Origin: Arenimonas sp.
GTDB taxonomy: Bacteria > Pseudomonadota > Gammaproteobacteria > Xanthomonadales > Xanthomonadaceae
Assembly: GCA_003497545.1 (NCBI GenBank)
Contig: DNNT01000317.1
Span: 4,475 to 14,672 of the forward strand
Length of the DNA: 10,198 nt
Reading direction: 5' to 3'
A program made the position numbers and the translations under genes. Positions 1-6,978 of the stretch are shown here, in pieces; positions within the stretch are counted from its first letter, which is position 1, and each line of letters begins with the position of its first letter. Below the pieces are notes generated by a model. That model did no database searches and was not told the DNA's origin. It worked only from the letters and a program-made list of their open reading frames with translations.

Positions 1-743
1 CCGCCGTGGCCGTTGCGGGCCCGCTTGAGCGCGTGGTCCATGGCGGCGCGCACGGCGATGATGTCGTTGCCGTCCACCTGCACGCAGTCCAGGCCGCCGG
101 CCAGGCCCTTCTGGGCCAGGGTCTTGGCGCCGGTCTGGGCATTGCGCGGCACCGAGATCGCCCACTGGTTGTTGATGATGCACAGCACGAAGGGCAGCGA
201 ATACGCGCCGGCCGAGTTGATGGCGGCGTAGGTGTCGGTCTTGGAGCTGCCGCCGTCGCCGACGCAGGTGACCGCCACCCGCGGTTCGCCGCGCAGCTTG
301 AAGGCCAGCGCGGCGCCGGCCGCGTGCAGGCACTGGGTGGCGATGGGCACGCACCAGGGGTAGTCGTGCGGCGGGCCGGAGAAGTCGTTGCCGCGTTCGT
401 CGCCGCCCCAGTACATGAGCACGTCGCGCGGTTTCACGCCGCGCATGAACTGGGCACCGTACTCGCGGTAGCTCGGCGCGAACACGTCGTCGTACTGCAT
501 GGCGCTGCCGATGCCGATGTGCGCCGCCTCGTGGCCCAGGCAGCTGGCGTAGGTGCCCAGCTTGCCGGTGCGCTGCAGCGCCACCGCCTTGGTGTCGAAG
601 GTGCGCACCAGCAGCATCTGCTTGAACAGCTCGACCAGGTTGCGGCGGTCGCGGGCGAATTCGGGCAGGTCCTCGCGGACCAGGCGGCCGTCCTGGCCAA
701 GGTATTGCAGGTATTCGATCTCGAAGGTGGCGACGGTGCTCAT
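1..743 (-). CDS. pdhA: Pyruvate dehydrogenase E1 component, alpha subunit (3' end beyond window)
   Basis: Thiamine-diphosphate-dependent alpha subunit of a heterotetrameric 2-oxoacid dehydrogenase E1. It decarboxylates pyruvate and passes the acetyl group to the lipoyl E2 in the cytoplasm. Only the first 247 residues are in the window; the family is usually about 360. Visible marks are the substrate and cofactor stretch around residues 85-103 (FAPSYREYGAQFMRG) and the ThDP motif, starting GDGGSSK at 162-168 and ending NN at 191-192. The following QWAISVPR is typical of the alpha family. The start is the ATG at 743-741, with GGGAGG five bases upstream. The next genes downstream (E1 beta and E2) would lie outside the window. 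A branched-chain 2-oxoacid dehydrogenase alpha subunit is the main alternative, since the two are close in sequence; the pyruvate assignment rests on resemblance to proteobacterial split-E1 PDH proteins. Confidence 0.88.
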   Translation of the reverse strand, partial: MSTVATFEIEYLQYLGQDGRLVREDLPEFARDRRNLVELFKQMLLVRTFDTKAVALQRTGKLGTYASCLGHEAAHIGIGSAMQYDDVFAPSYREYGAQFMRGVKPRDVLMYWGGDERGNDFSGPPHDYPWCVPIATQCLHAAGAALAFKLRGEPRVAVTCVGDGGSSKTDTYAAINSAGAYSLPFVLCIINNQWAISVPRNAQTGAKTLAQKGLAGGLDCVQVDGNDIIAVRAAMDHALKRARNGHG

Positions 744-766
744 TCGGGCCTCCCGGGCAGGAGGGT

Positions 767-796
767 TTGATATCAGCCCCGGGCCGCCGAACGCAA
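767..796 (-). promoter_or_regulatory. Candidate promoter of pdhA
   Basis: On the minus strand, TTGCGT (796-791) and TATCAA (772-767) are separated by 18 bases, a tolerable sigma70-like pair. Transcription would begin near 760, giving a very short leader that still contains the GGGAGG ribosome site. The match is partial (3/6 and 4/6), so this is a candidate only. It lies in the 75-bp gap between the pdhA start and the nuclease terminator. Confidence 0.3.
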
Positions 797-818
797 GCGA
801 GGTCGCCGCCGCGGCCAC

Positions 819-850
819 AAAAAAGGAAACCCCGCCGAAGCGGGGTTTCC
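819..850 (-). terminator. Rho-independent terminator of the nuclease gene
   Basis: On the minus strand, the arms GGAAACCCCG (850-841) and CGGGGTTTCC (834-825) form a perfect 10-bp stem closed by the loop CTTCGG. That loop is the very stable C(UUCG)G type. Six T residues follow directly (824-819). It sits 23 bases past the nuclease stop codon. It would keep nuclease transcription from running into pdhA, whose start lies 75 bases further on. Confidence 0.93.
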
Positions 851-873
851 GGGAACAGCCTTTGCGTGGTGGC

Positions 874-3800
874 TTAGCGGCTGACGGGCATCTTCAGCGC
901 TTCGCGGTCGTTGGCGGCGTTGGTGTCCACCGACAGCGACTCGGCCCAGCCCAGGATGTCCAGGCGGCTGATGCGCACCGGCTGCACCAGGGTGATGCCC
1001 ATCTCCATCACCTGCAGGTCGCCCGGCAGCAGGCCGCCGCCGACGCGGCAGGTCACCAGCGTCAGCACCTGCACCGGGGTCTTGGTGCAGGTCCAGTTGC
1101 CCGGGGGCAGCAGCTCGATCTCGGCCGGGCGGGCCTGGACCATCAGGCTGACCGTCGGCGCCACCAGCGCCTCCGGGCCCAGGTTGGACAGGTTGACCAT
1201 GACCACGTTGCGCTCGGCCGCACGGATGGCCTTGTTCAGCGGCTCGAGGTCGAGCCACAGGTCGGCCTCGCGGCTGTTGCTCTTGGACAGGTACAGCACC
1301 ACCGGGTCGTGGTCGGACACGCGCAGCGGCACTTCGTCGTCGCCGTAGTTGTCCACGCCGAAGTCGGCGTTGATGCGCGCGTGTTCGGTGCGCAGGCCCG
1401 GGAAGGCGCGCAGCAGGGACTGGTTCACCAGCAGGTGGTCCAGCGTCTGCGCATTGCCTTCGAACGAGAACGAGTAGCGCTCGGCGGCCGGCGACAGCGA
1501 AGCCGTGTTGGTCAGCGGCACGCTGAGCGGGCTGGCGGCGTACTGCAGCACCTCATCATTGGCCGCTTCCTGGCCGCCGATGATGCCCATCACGTCCACG
1601 TAGCCGTCGTTGAACTCGAAGGCGTTGAAGTCGCCCAGCAGCACGATGCGCTCGGACGGGTTGGCCTGCTGGAACTGCTCGACCAGGTTGGCGGTGTAGA
1701 CCGCCTGCAGGGCGCGCTTGGTGCGGCGGCGGTCGCCCGTGGTCGGGTAGCCGTTCGAACCCGGGTCGAGCGAGTTGATGTCGATCAGCGACAGCAGGTG
1801 GTTGCCGATCACCGTCACCGGCTCGCGGCTGCCGTCGGCGCCGTTCATCACCGCGCGCAGCACCAGCGGCGGGCGGTCGTGCAGGATCGAGGTGGTGCTG
1901 TTGGGGTTGGTGATCAGCTCGTTCTTGCCGTACTGGACGACCTCCAGCACCTCGACGCGCGGCACCGACGCCCGCACCTCGGCCGTGCTGACCAGGAAGC
2001 CGATGTTGATCTTGCCGACGTCGTTGCCCTCGACCAGGTAGGCCACGTACTGCGGGTTGCGCGCGCAGGTGCCCGGGACGTTGGTGTTGATGGCATCGGC
2101 CAGGCGGGTCAGGGCATTGAGGTTCTCCACCTCGACCACGCCCAGGATGTCCGGCGTCTTGACGTATTCACAGATCGCGCGGGCGGTCTTGGCCACGCGG
2201 CGCTCGAAGGCGAGCGTGGTGAGCACGGTATCGCCGCCGGCGTCGTTCACGTCGTCGTAGAAGCGCAGCAGGTTGAAGCCGGCGATGGTGAATTCCGACG
2301 CGGCCGGGTCGGCCACGGCGGTCGGCACGGCGCCGCCCTCGACGACCACCGGCGCGCCCGGGTCGGGCAGCAGGGTGTAGGTGCCGAAGCCGTAGTCGAG
2401 CACGCCCACCAGGCCGGTCACGACCGCCTGGGCGTCGAGCGCGATGATCGGCGCGCCGACCTGGCCGGTGCTCTGCACGCGGATGCGCTCGGGGTTGGTG
2501 TCGAACACCGGGGTGTTGGCCGGGATGCCCGGGGTGACGTCGAGCGCGCCCACGCCTTCCTCGCGGAACGGACGGGCCACGCCTTCGACCACGCCCCAGA
2601 AGTTGCCGTTGGCTTCCGACAGGGCGTCGTTCTCGTCGATGAAGCCTTCGCCCGGGGCGGTGGCGACCAGGCGGGCGATGCTGACGCGCATGCCCTCGAG
2701 GCGCTCGAGGGTGTCCACCGGAGCGTCCGGGTTGGCCAGGTCGGCGGTGATCTCGACCGCGGCCGGCAGCAGGTTGCCGGACGACACCAGCGACGCCACG
2801 GTGCTGTTGGTCAGTTCGGTCAGCGGCTGCTGGTGCGGGTTCGAGGACGGGGTGTACTCGGCCACCGTGCCGGTCACTTCCAGCAGGTTGCCGACCACGG
2901 CCTGGGCCGGCACGTTGCCGTTGCCGGTGAAGACGTAGATGCCCTGCGAGGTCAGCGGGTCGGCGTCGGCCTCGGCGTCCGGGGTCTGCAGGTAATAGCC
3001 GGCGGTGCGCACGGCGGTGACGATGCCGCGGGTGATCACCTGCTGGCCGGCCAGCGGCGAGTTGCGGCCCGTGCCCTGGATCTGGTGGATCGCGGCGCTC
3101 TGGACGACGTTGACCGAGGTGGTCGCGCTGTCGTTGGCGTCGTTGGTGTCCTCGACCGGCGGGGCGCCGGTGACGGTGAACTCCAGCGGACCGGTGGCGT
3201 CGGCGGCGACGTTGTAGGTCAGCGTCAGGGTGATTGAGCTGCCGGCGGGCAGGGCGACGCTGCATTCCACCGTAATGCTGACGCTGCAGCTGGCGCTGGG
3301 CTCGCCCACGAGGTCAATGAACGCGCCAGTGACGAACGTGGTGCCGGCCGGCTGGGGCTGCGTCGAGATCACGGTGGGGAGATCGACCTGGCCCACGTTG
3401 CTGAACACCGTGGAGACCACCAGTTGCCCGCCCTGGCCCACCGGGTTCGGCGTGGCGCTGATGGCCACGCTGTAATCGGGCGCCGGCGCGGCCGCGGCGG
3501 CGGTGATCGAGAAGTCGTCCACCGCCAGGCCATCGTCGGCGCCGGAAGCGTTGAGGTCGGTCCAGCGCACGCAGAAGCCGGCGCCGTTGGCGAGGGACAG
3601 GCCTTCGATGGTGGCGGCCACCGCCGTGCGGTTGGCCACGTCGTTGCCGTTCTTGGCGCCGGTGGTGGCGGTGTTGGGCGTGCTGAAGTCCAGCGCGTCC
3701 GCGTTCACCCAGGTGCCGTTGTTCAGTGCGGTGGCATCGACGCTGTACTGGAAGTCCAGGCGGTCGGTGCGGGCCGCGGTGCCCAGGCGCCACTGCTCGC

Positions 3801-4182
3801 CCGTGTAGGCGACGTCAAGCTCGGTGACCGTGCTGCCGGTGTCGTTGCTGAAGCAGGCGCCGAAAACCGGGATCAGGGTGCCGCTCTGCAGGCCGCCGAG
3901 GGCCCGGTCGGTGGTGCCGGCCGCGCCGTAGCTGTAGGTGTCGCCGGTGTTGCTGGCGCCGGTGTCCACGGCGTACTGCTCGTTGTCGCGGGCACCGCCG
4001 CCGGTCTCGGTCATCAGCCAGCCGGCCGGCAGGGTGGCATTGGTGGTCGAACCCGCCGTGTTCGACAGCGAGTAGAAATCCTGGGTGTAGGCGCCCCCCG
4101 TCAGGGAGATTGCCTGGGCCGAAGCCGCACCGGCGGCCAGCGACAGGACGAGCAGCAGCGAACCGCGCAGCGCGGTGGACAT
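874..4182 (-). CDS. Secreted ExeM/NucH-like endonuclease with DUF11/CARDB-like domains
   Basis: Predicted extracellular metal-dependent nuclease of the endonuclease/exonuclease/phosphatase (EEP) fold, 1102 residues. Residues 1-22 look like a Sec signal peptide with cleavage after ASA. About 25-230 is a beta-rich domain ending in VDDFSIT. About 235-360 is a DUF11/CARDB-like Ig-type domain. About 365-600 resembles the OB-fold region that precedes the nuclease in this family. About 630-966 is the EEP core. Its likely catalytic and metal residues are N637 (GFNLL), E684 (VVEVEN), H795 (GNHLLS), D851 and N853 (GDFNAF), D915-H916 (TLDHLL) and D957-H958 (SDHDP). A second DUF11-like module fills about 970-1090. 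No lamin-tail domain or GlyGly-CTERM/LPXTG anchor is visible, so release into the medium or outer-membrane association is possible. The start has GGGGAG about eight bases upstream. Single-gene unit, divergent from TDO. Expected role: breakdown of extracellular DNA. The exact name within the family is uncertain. Confidence 0.88.
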   Translation of the reverse strand: MSTALRGSLLLVLSLAAGAASAQAISLTGGAYTQDFYSLSNTAGSTTNATLPAGWLMTETGGGARDNEQYAVDTGASNTGDTYSYGAAGTTDRALGGLQSGTLIPVFGACFSNDTGSTVTELDVAYTGEQWRLGTAARTDRLDFQYSVDATALNNGTWVNADALDFSTPNTATTGAKNGNDVANRTAVAATIEGLSLANGAGFCVRWTDLNASGADDGLAVDDFSITAAAAAPAPDYSVAISATPNPVGQGGQLVVSTVFSNVGQVDLPTVISTQPQPAGTTFVTGAFIDLVGEPSASCSVSITVECSVALPAGSSITLTLTYNVAADATGPLEFTVTGAPPVEDTNDANDSATTSVNVVQSAAIHQIQGTGRNSPLAGQQVITRGIVTAVRTAGYYLQTPDAEADADPLTSQGIYVFTGNGNVPAQAVVGNLLEVTGTVAEYTPSSNPHQQPLTELTNSTVASLVSSGNLLPAAVEITADLANPDAPVDTLERLEGMRVSIARLVATAPGEGFIDENDALSEANGNFWGVVEGVARPFREEGVGALDVTPGIPANTPVFDTNPERIRVQSTGQVGAPIIALDAQAVVTGLVGVLDYGFGTYTLLPDPGAPVVVEGGAVPTAVADPAASEFTIAGFNLLRFYDDVNDAGGDTVLTTLAFERRVAKTARAICEYVKTPDILGVVEVENLNALTRLADAINTNVPGTCARNPQYVAYLVEGNDVGKINIGFLVSTAEVRASVPRVEVLEVVQYGKNELITNPNSTTSILHDRPPLVLRAVMNGADGSREPVTVIGNHLLSLIDINSLDPGSNGYPTTGDRRRTKRALQAVYTANLVEQFQQANPSERIVLLGDFNAFEFNDGYVDVMGIIGGQEAANDEVLQYAASPLSVPLTNTASLSPAAERYSFSFEGNAQTLDHLLVNQSLLRAFPGLRTEHARINADFGVDNYGDDEVPLRVSDHDPVVLYLSKSNSREADLWLDLEPLNKAIRAAERNVVMVNLSNLGPEALVAPTVSLMVQARPAEIELLPPGNWTCTKTPVQVLTLVTCRVGGGLLPGDLQVMEMGITLVQPVRISRLDILGWAESLSVDTNAANDREALKMPVSR

Positions 4183-4218
4183 GGGTGGAACTCCCCTGGC
4201 TATGACGGCGGCACGAAC

Positions 4219-4232
4219 CGCCCGAAAGGGCG
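4219..4232. other. Small hairpin with a GAAA loop in the divergent spacer
   Basis: CGCCC (4219-4223) and GGGCG (4228-4232) enclose GAAA, a GNRA-type loop if read on the plus strand. It lies 37 bases upstream of the nuclease start and could fall within that gene's leader. The rest of the 164-bp spacer (4183-4346) holds the CATTGCAATG palindrome, a G-rich run near 4291-4304 and weak promoter-like boxes. I see no small gene in it. Confidence 0.3.
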
Positions 4233-4250
4233 CGAGTCTAGCCTGAACGG

Positions 4251-4260
4251 CATTGCAATG
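4251..4260. promoter_or_regulatory. 10-bp perfect palindrome, possible operator
   Basis: CATTGCAATG is self-complementary over all ten bases. It lies between the divergent nuclease and TDO genes, 86 bases upstream of the TDO start and 68 bases upstream of the nuclease start. A symmetric site there could bind a dimeric regulator acting on either gene. No regulator gene adjoins it, and a 10-bp palindrome can occur by chance, so the function is speculative. Confidence 0.3.
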
Positions 4261-4304
4261 GCATGACGCCCCGCCGCAGCCGTGTCCTGCCGGGGGGGAT
4301 GGGG

Positions 4305-4310
4305 TAGGCT
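4305..4310 (+). promoter_or_regulatory. Candidate -10 box for tryptophan dioxygenase
   Basis: TAGGCT lies 42 bases upstream of the TDO ATG in an otherwise GC-rich spacer. No convincing -35 box stands 16-18 bases further upstream. The same GGTAGGCT octamer recurs 36 bases before the next gene, which is the main reason to note it. Confidence 0.22.
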
Positions 4311-4346
4311 TTTGCCTTCACATCGCCTTCGCGTCTTCCCAGGCCC

Positions 4347-5207
4347 ATGCCCCAGACCCCCAACCAGCGCGCCCTCGAGCAGGGCATCACCACCGACCTG
4401 AAGGACCGCCTGACCTACGGTGGCTACCTGCAGCTCGACACCCTGCTCTCGGCCCAGAAGCCGCTGTCGGACCCGCCCCACCACGACGAGATGCTGTTCA
4501 TCGTCCAGCACCACGTGTCCGAGCTGTGGCTCAAGCTGGTCATCCACGAGCTCCGGGCCGCCCTGGGCTGCCTGCAGCGCGACCAGCTCGACCCGATGCA
4601 GAAGATCCTGGCCCGGGTGAAGCAGGTGCAGCGCCAGCTGACCGAAATGTGGTCGGTGCTCGAAACCCTCACCCCGGCCGACTACCTGCAGTTCCGCGAG
4701 GTCCTGGGCCCGGCCTCGGGCTTCCAGTCCCTGCAGTACCGGCTGGTGGAGTTCCTGCTCGGCAACAAGAACGCCGACATGGTGAAGGTCTTCGCCCACG
4801 ACCCGGCCGCCACCGCCGAGCTCGAGGCGGTGCTGCACGCCCCCAGCCTGTACGACGAATTCCTGCGCCACCTGCACCGCCGGGGTTACGCCGTCCCGGC
4901 CGGCTGCGTCGAGCGCGACTGGTCGAAGCCGCACGTGCGCGAACCGGGCCTGATCCCGGTGTTCAAGCGCATCTACGAGGACACCGACGCCCACTGGGAG
5001 GCTTATGCCACCTGCGAGCAGCTGGTGGACGTGGAGGCCAGCTTCCAGTTCTGGCGCTTCCGGCACATGAAGACGGTGGAGCGCATCATCGGCTACCGCC
5101 GCGGCACCGGCGGCAGTTCGGGCGTGGGCTTCCTGAAGCAGGCCCTGGACCTGACCTTCTTCCCGGAGCTGTTCGAGGTCCGCACGGTGCTCGGCACCCC
5201 GGATTGA
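4347..5207 (+). CDS. kynA: Tryptophan 2,3-dioxygenase
   Basis: Cytoplasmic heme enzyme that opens the indole ring of L-tryptophan with O2 to give N-formylkynurenine, the first step of the kynurenine pathway. The 286-residue length fits the bacterial family. Residues fall at the positions I recall from the X. campestris structure: Y24, F51, H55, Y113, R117, heme ligand H240 ([12 protein letters not shown]) and T254 ([13 protein letters not shown]). The HHDEMLF stretch at 45-51 and QSLQYR at 127-132 are also family hallmarks. The ribosome site is weak (only AGG near 4338), but the protein matches family N-termini from the YGGYLQLD region and no better in-frame start is seen. It is followed after 59 bp by the AbgT-like carrier, possibly in one transcript. 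No kynureninase or formamidase gene is in the window. Confidence 0.97.
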   Translation: MPQTPNQRALEQGITTDLKDRLTYGGYLQLDTLLSAQKPLSDPPHHDEMLFIVQHHVSELWLKLVIHELRAALGCLQRDQLDPMQKILARVKQVQRQLTEMWSVLETLTPADYLQFREVLGPASGFQSLQYRLVEFLLGNKNADMVKVFAHDPAATAELEAVLHAPSLYDEFLRHLHRRGYAVPAGCVERDWSKPHVREPGLIPVFKRIYEDTDAHWEAYATCEQLVDVEASFQFWRFRHMKTVERIIGYRRGTGGSSGVGFLKQALDLTFFPELFEVRTVLGTPD

Positions 5208-5237
5208 CGCGCCGGGCGCGCCAGGGCTGGTAGGCTC

Positions 5238-5266
5238 CGGGGTCCTGTTCGAAGCGAGGGACCCCG
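5238..5266 (+). promoter_or_regulatory. Hairpin covering the ribosome-binding site of the AbgT-like gene
   Basis: CGGGGTCC (5238-5245) is the exact reverse complement of GGACCCCG (5259-5266), and the second arm ends on the base before the ATG. A T-G wobble can extend the stem to nine pairs. The ribosome site GAGGG (5256-5260) lies partly in the stem and partly in the loop. In RNA this would partly hide the site, as in translational switches or thermosensors. The structure is directly visible; the regulatory role is inferred. Confidence 0.5.
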
Positions 5267-6847
5267 ATGAACACCGTCACCGCCGCGCCCAAGGGCTGGA
5301 TCGTGCGCGCGCTCGACCTGGTCGAGCGCCTGGGCAACAAGCTGCCCGACCCCGCCGTGCTGTTCCTGCTGCTGATGGTGGCCACCTGGGCGGTGTCCTG
5401 GGTGCTCTCGGGCGTCAGCTTCGAGGCGCTGGACCCGCGCACCGGCCAGCCGATCGCGGTGAAGAACCTGCTGGCGGGCGCCTCGCTCACCGGCTTCATG
5501 GCCGCCATGGTCAACACCTTCGTCACCTTCCCGCCGCTGGGCGTGGTGCTGGTGGCCATGCTGGGCCTGGGCGTGGCCGAGCACACCGGCTTCATCTCGG
5601 CCGCGCTGCGCGCCGCGCTCACGGTGACCCCGCGTTTGCTGCTGACCCCGGCCCTGATCGCCGTGGGCATCCTCAGCCACGTGGCGGTGGACGCCGGCTA
5701 CGTGCTGGTGATCCCGCTGGGCGCGGTCATTTTCTACGCCGCCGGCCGGCACCCGCTGGCGGGCATCGCGGCGGCGTTCGCGGGCGTGTCGGGCGGTTTC
5801 TCGGCCACGCTGTTCGTGCCGTCCAGCCTCGACCCGATGCTGTCGGGCCTCACCCAGGCCGCGGCCCACCTCACCGACCCGGCCGTGGTGGTGAACCCGC
5901 TCAACAACTACTTCTTCACCACCGCCTCGAGCTTCCTGATCATGGCGGTGGGCTGGTTCCTGACCGACAGGGTGATCGAGCCGCGCCTGCGCAACGTGCC
6001 GGTGGACGGCGATCCGGCGCAGATGCCGCGCCTGGACCCGCTGGCGGCGGACGAGAAGCGCGGCCTGCGCTGGTCGGTGCTGGCCATGGCGGTGCTGGGC
6101 GGCCTGTTCCTGGCCACGGTGCTGCCGGGCGGTTCGCCCTGGCGCGCGCCGGAAGGCACGCCGCTGCTCGAGGGCCAGAGCGACCTGCTGGTGGCGCAGG
6201 CGCCGCTGATGCAGTCGATCGTGCCGCTGATCTTCATCTTCTTCCTGGTGCCGGGCGTGGTGTACGGCGTGGTGTCGGGCAGCGTGAAGAACCACCGCGA
6301 CGTGGTCCAGGGCATGGCCAAGGCCATGTCGGGCATGGGCTATTACGTGGTGATGGCGTTCTTCTGCGCCCAGTTCATCTACGCCTTCGGCCAGTCCAAC
6401 CTGGGCGCGCTGCTGGCCATCGAGGGCGCCAACGGCCTGCGTGCGCTGGGCCTGCCGCTGGGCGTGACCCTGGTGGGCATCATCCTGCTGACCTCGTCGG
6501 TGAACCTGCTGATCGGCTCGGCCTCGGCCAAGTGGGCGCTGATCGGCGCGGTGATGGTGCCGATGCTGATGGAGCTGGGCGTCTCGCCCGACCTCACCCA
6601 GGCCGCCTACCGCGTGGGTGATTCGTCCTCGAACATCATCACGCCGCTGTTGCCGTATTTCCCGCTGATCGTGGTGTTCTGCCAGAAGTACGTGAAGTCG
6701 GCCGGCATCGGCACCCTGGTGGCGCTGATGCTGCCCTTCACCGTGACCCTGCTGGTGGTGTGGACGGCCTTCCTGCTGGGCTTCTGGGCCCTGGACATCC
6801 CGCTGGGAGTGGGCGCCAGCTTCGATTACACGCCACCCGCGCGCTGA
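5267..6847 (+). CDS. AbgT-family transporter
   Basis: Inner-membrane carrier of the AbgT family, 526 residues, full length. Family marks are GLGVAEHTGFI (101-110), the long VGILSHVAVDAGYVLVIPLGA region (133-153, with D142), NPLNNYFF (210-217), SSVNLLIGSASAKWA (410-424) and YRVGDSSSNIITPLLPYFP (448-466). N413, W423, R449 and D452 repeat the spacing I recall for functional residues N390, W400, R426 and D429 of the Alcanivorax YdaH structure. Hydrophobic spans run roughly 29-50, 75-104, 124-158, 163-185, 215-232, 268-287, 315-337, 355-377, 393-438, 455-475 and 482-511. E. coli AbgT imports p-aminobenzoyl-glutamate; MtrF and YdaH were reported to export sulfonamides and folate-related metabolites. 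The substrate here is unknown. Its position 59 bp behind TDO hints at an aromatic amine or acid. Start ATG follows GAGGG by six bases, within the hairpin described separately. Confidence 0.93.
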   Translation: MNTVTAAPKGWIVRALDLVERLGNKLPDPAVLFLLLMVATWAVSWVLSGVSFEALDPRTGQPIAVKNLLAGASLTGFMAAMVNTFVTFPPLGVVLVAMLGLGVAEHTGFISAALRAALTVTPRLLLTPALIAVGILSHVAVDAGYVLVIPLGAVIFYAAGRHPLAGIAAAFAGVSGGFSATLFVPSSLDPMLSGLTQAAAHLTDPAVVVNPLNNYFFTTASSFLIMAVGWFLTDRVIEPRLRNVPVDGDPAQMPRLDPLAADEKRGLRWSVLAMAVLGGLFLATVLPGGSPWRAPEGTPLLEGQSDLLVAQAPLMQSIVPLIFIFFLVPGVVYGVVSGSVKNHRDVVQGMAKAMSGMGYYVVMAFFCAQFIYAFGQSNLGALLAIEGANGLRALGLPLGVTLVGIILLTSSVNLLIGSASAKWALIGAVMVPMLMELGVSPDLTQAAYRVGDSSSNIITPLLPYFPLIVVFCQKYVKSAGIGTLVALMLPFTVTLLVVWTAFLLGFWALDIPLGVGASFDYTPPAR

Positions 6848-6852
6848 TCCCC

Positions 6853-6883
6853 CGGCCCGCCCCGGTTTGACGGGGCGGGGCCG
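6853..6883 (+). terminator. GC-rich hairpin after the AbgT-like gene, no U-tract
   Basis: Six bases past the stop codon, CCCGCCCCG (6856-6864) pairs with CGGGGCGGG (6871-6879) around the loop GTTTGA. After one bulged base (6880), three more pairs extend the stem. No run of T follows, so it is not a classical intrinsic terminator. It may be a weak or partial terminator, or may protect the 3' end of the upstream message. The remaining spacer to 6978 shows an A-rich patch near 6940-6960 but no clear promoter. Confidence 0.4.
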
Positions 6884-6978
6884 CTCCGGTTACACCTTGC
6901 CGGCCCCGCGGCGGCCGCCTCGTGCCCGCCGTGGGCGCCAAAACCACCATAACAATGAATCACCAGGGGAGAGACCGC

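Noticed and set aside
749..764. Small 5-bp hairpin CCTCC/GGAGG over the pdhA ribosome site
   Set aside because: The stem is short, and the predicted transcript start near 760 would leave out most of the first arm.
553..3237. Very long plus-strand open frame (894 codons) antisense to the nuclease
   Set aside because: It is rich in H, R, V, A, G and Q with no recognisable domains, a typical mirror of a GC-rich gene. The minus-strand nuclease has clear motifs, a signal peptide, a ribosome site and a terminator.
3424..4266. Plus-strand open frame of 280 codons crossing the nuclease 5' end
   Set aside because: Low-complexity A/G/V/R protein with no family resemblance. It overlaps the signal peptide region of a well-supported gene.
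5204..5232. Possible promoter with TTGACG at 5204-5209 overlapping the TDO stop
   Set aside because: The distance to TAGGCT (5231) is 21 bases, too long. The 17-base alternative, CTGGTA at 5227, is a poor -10 box.
6922..6978. Upstream in-frame starts for the peptide transporter (6922 and 6955)
   Set aside because: Neither has a good ribosome site, while 6979 has a purine-rich GGGGAGAG at the right distance.
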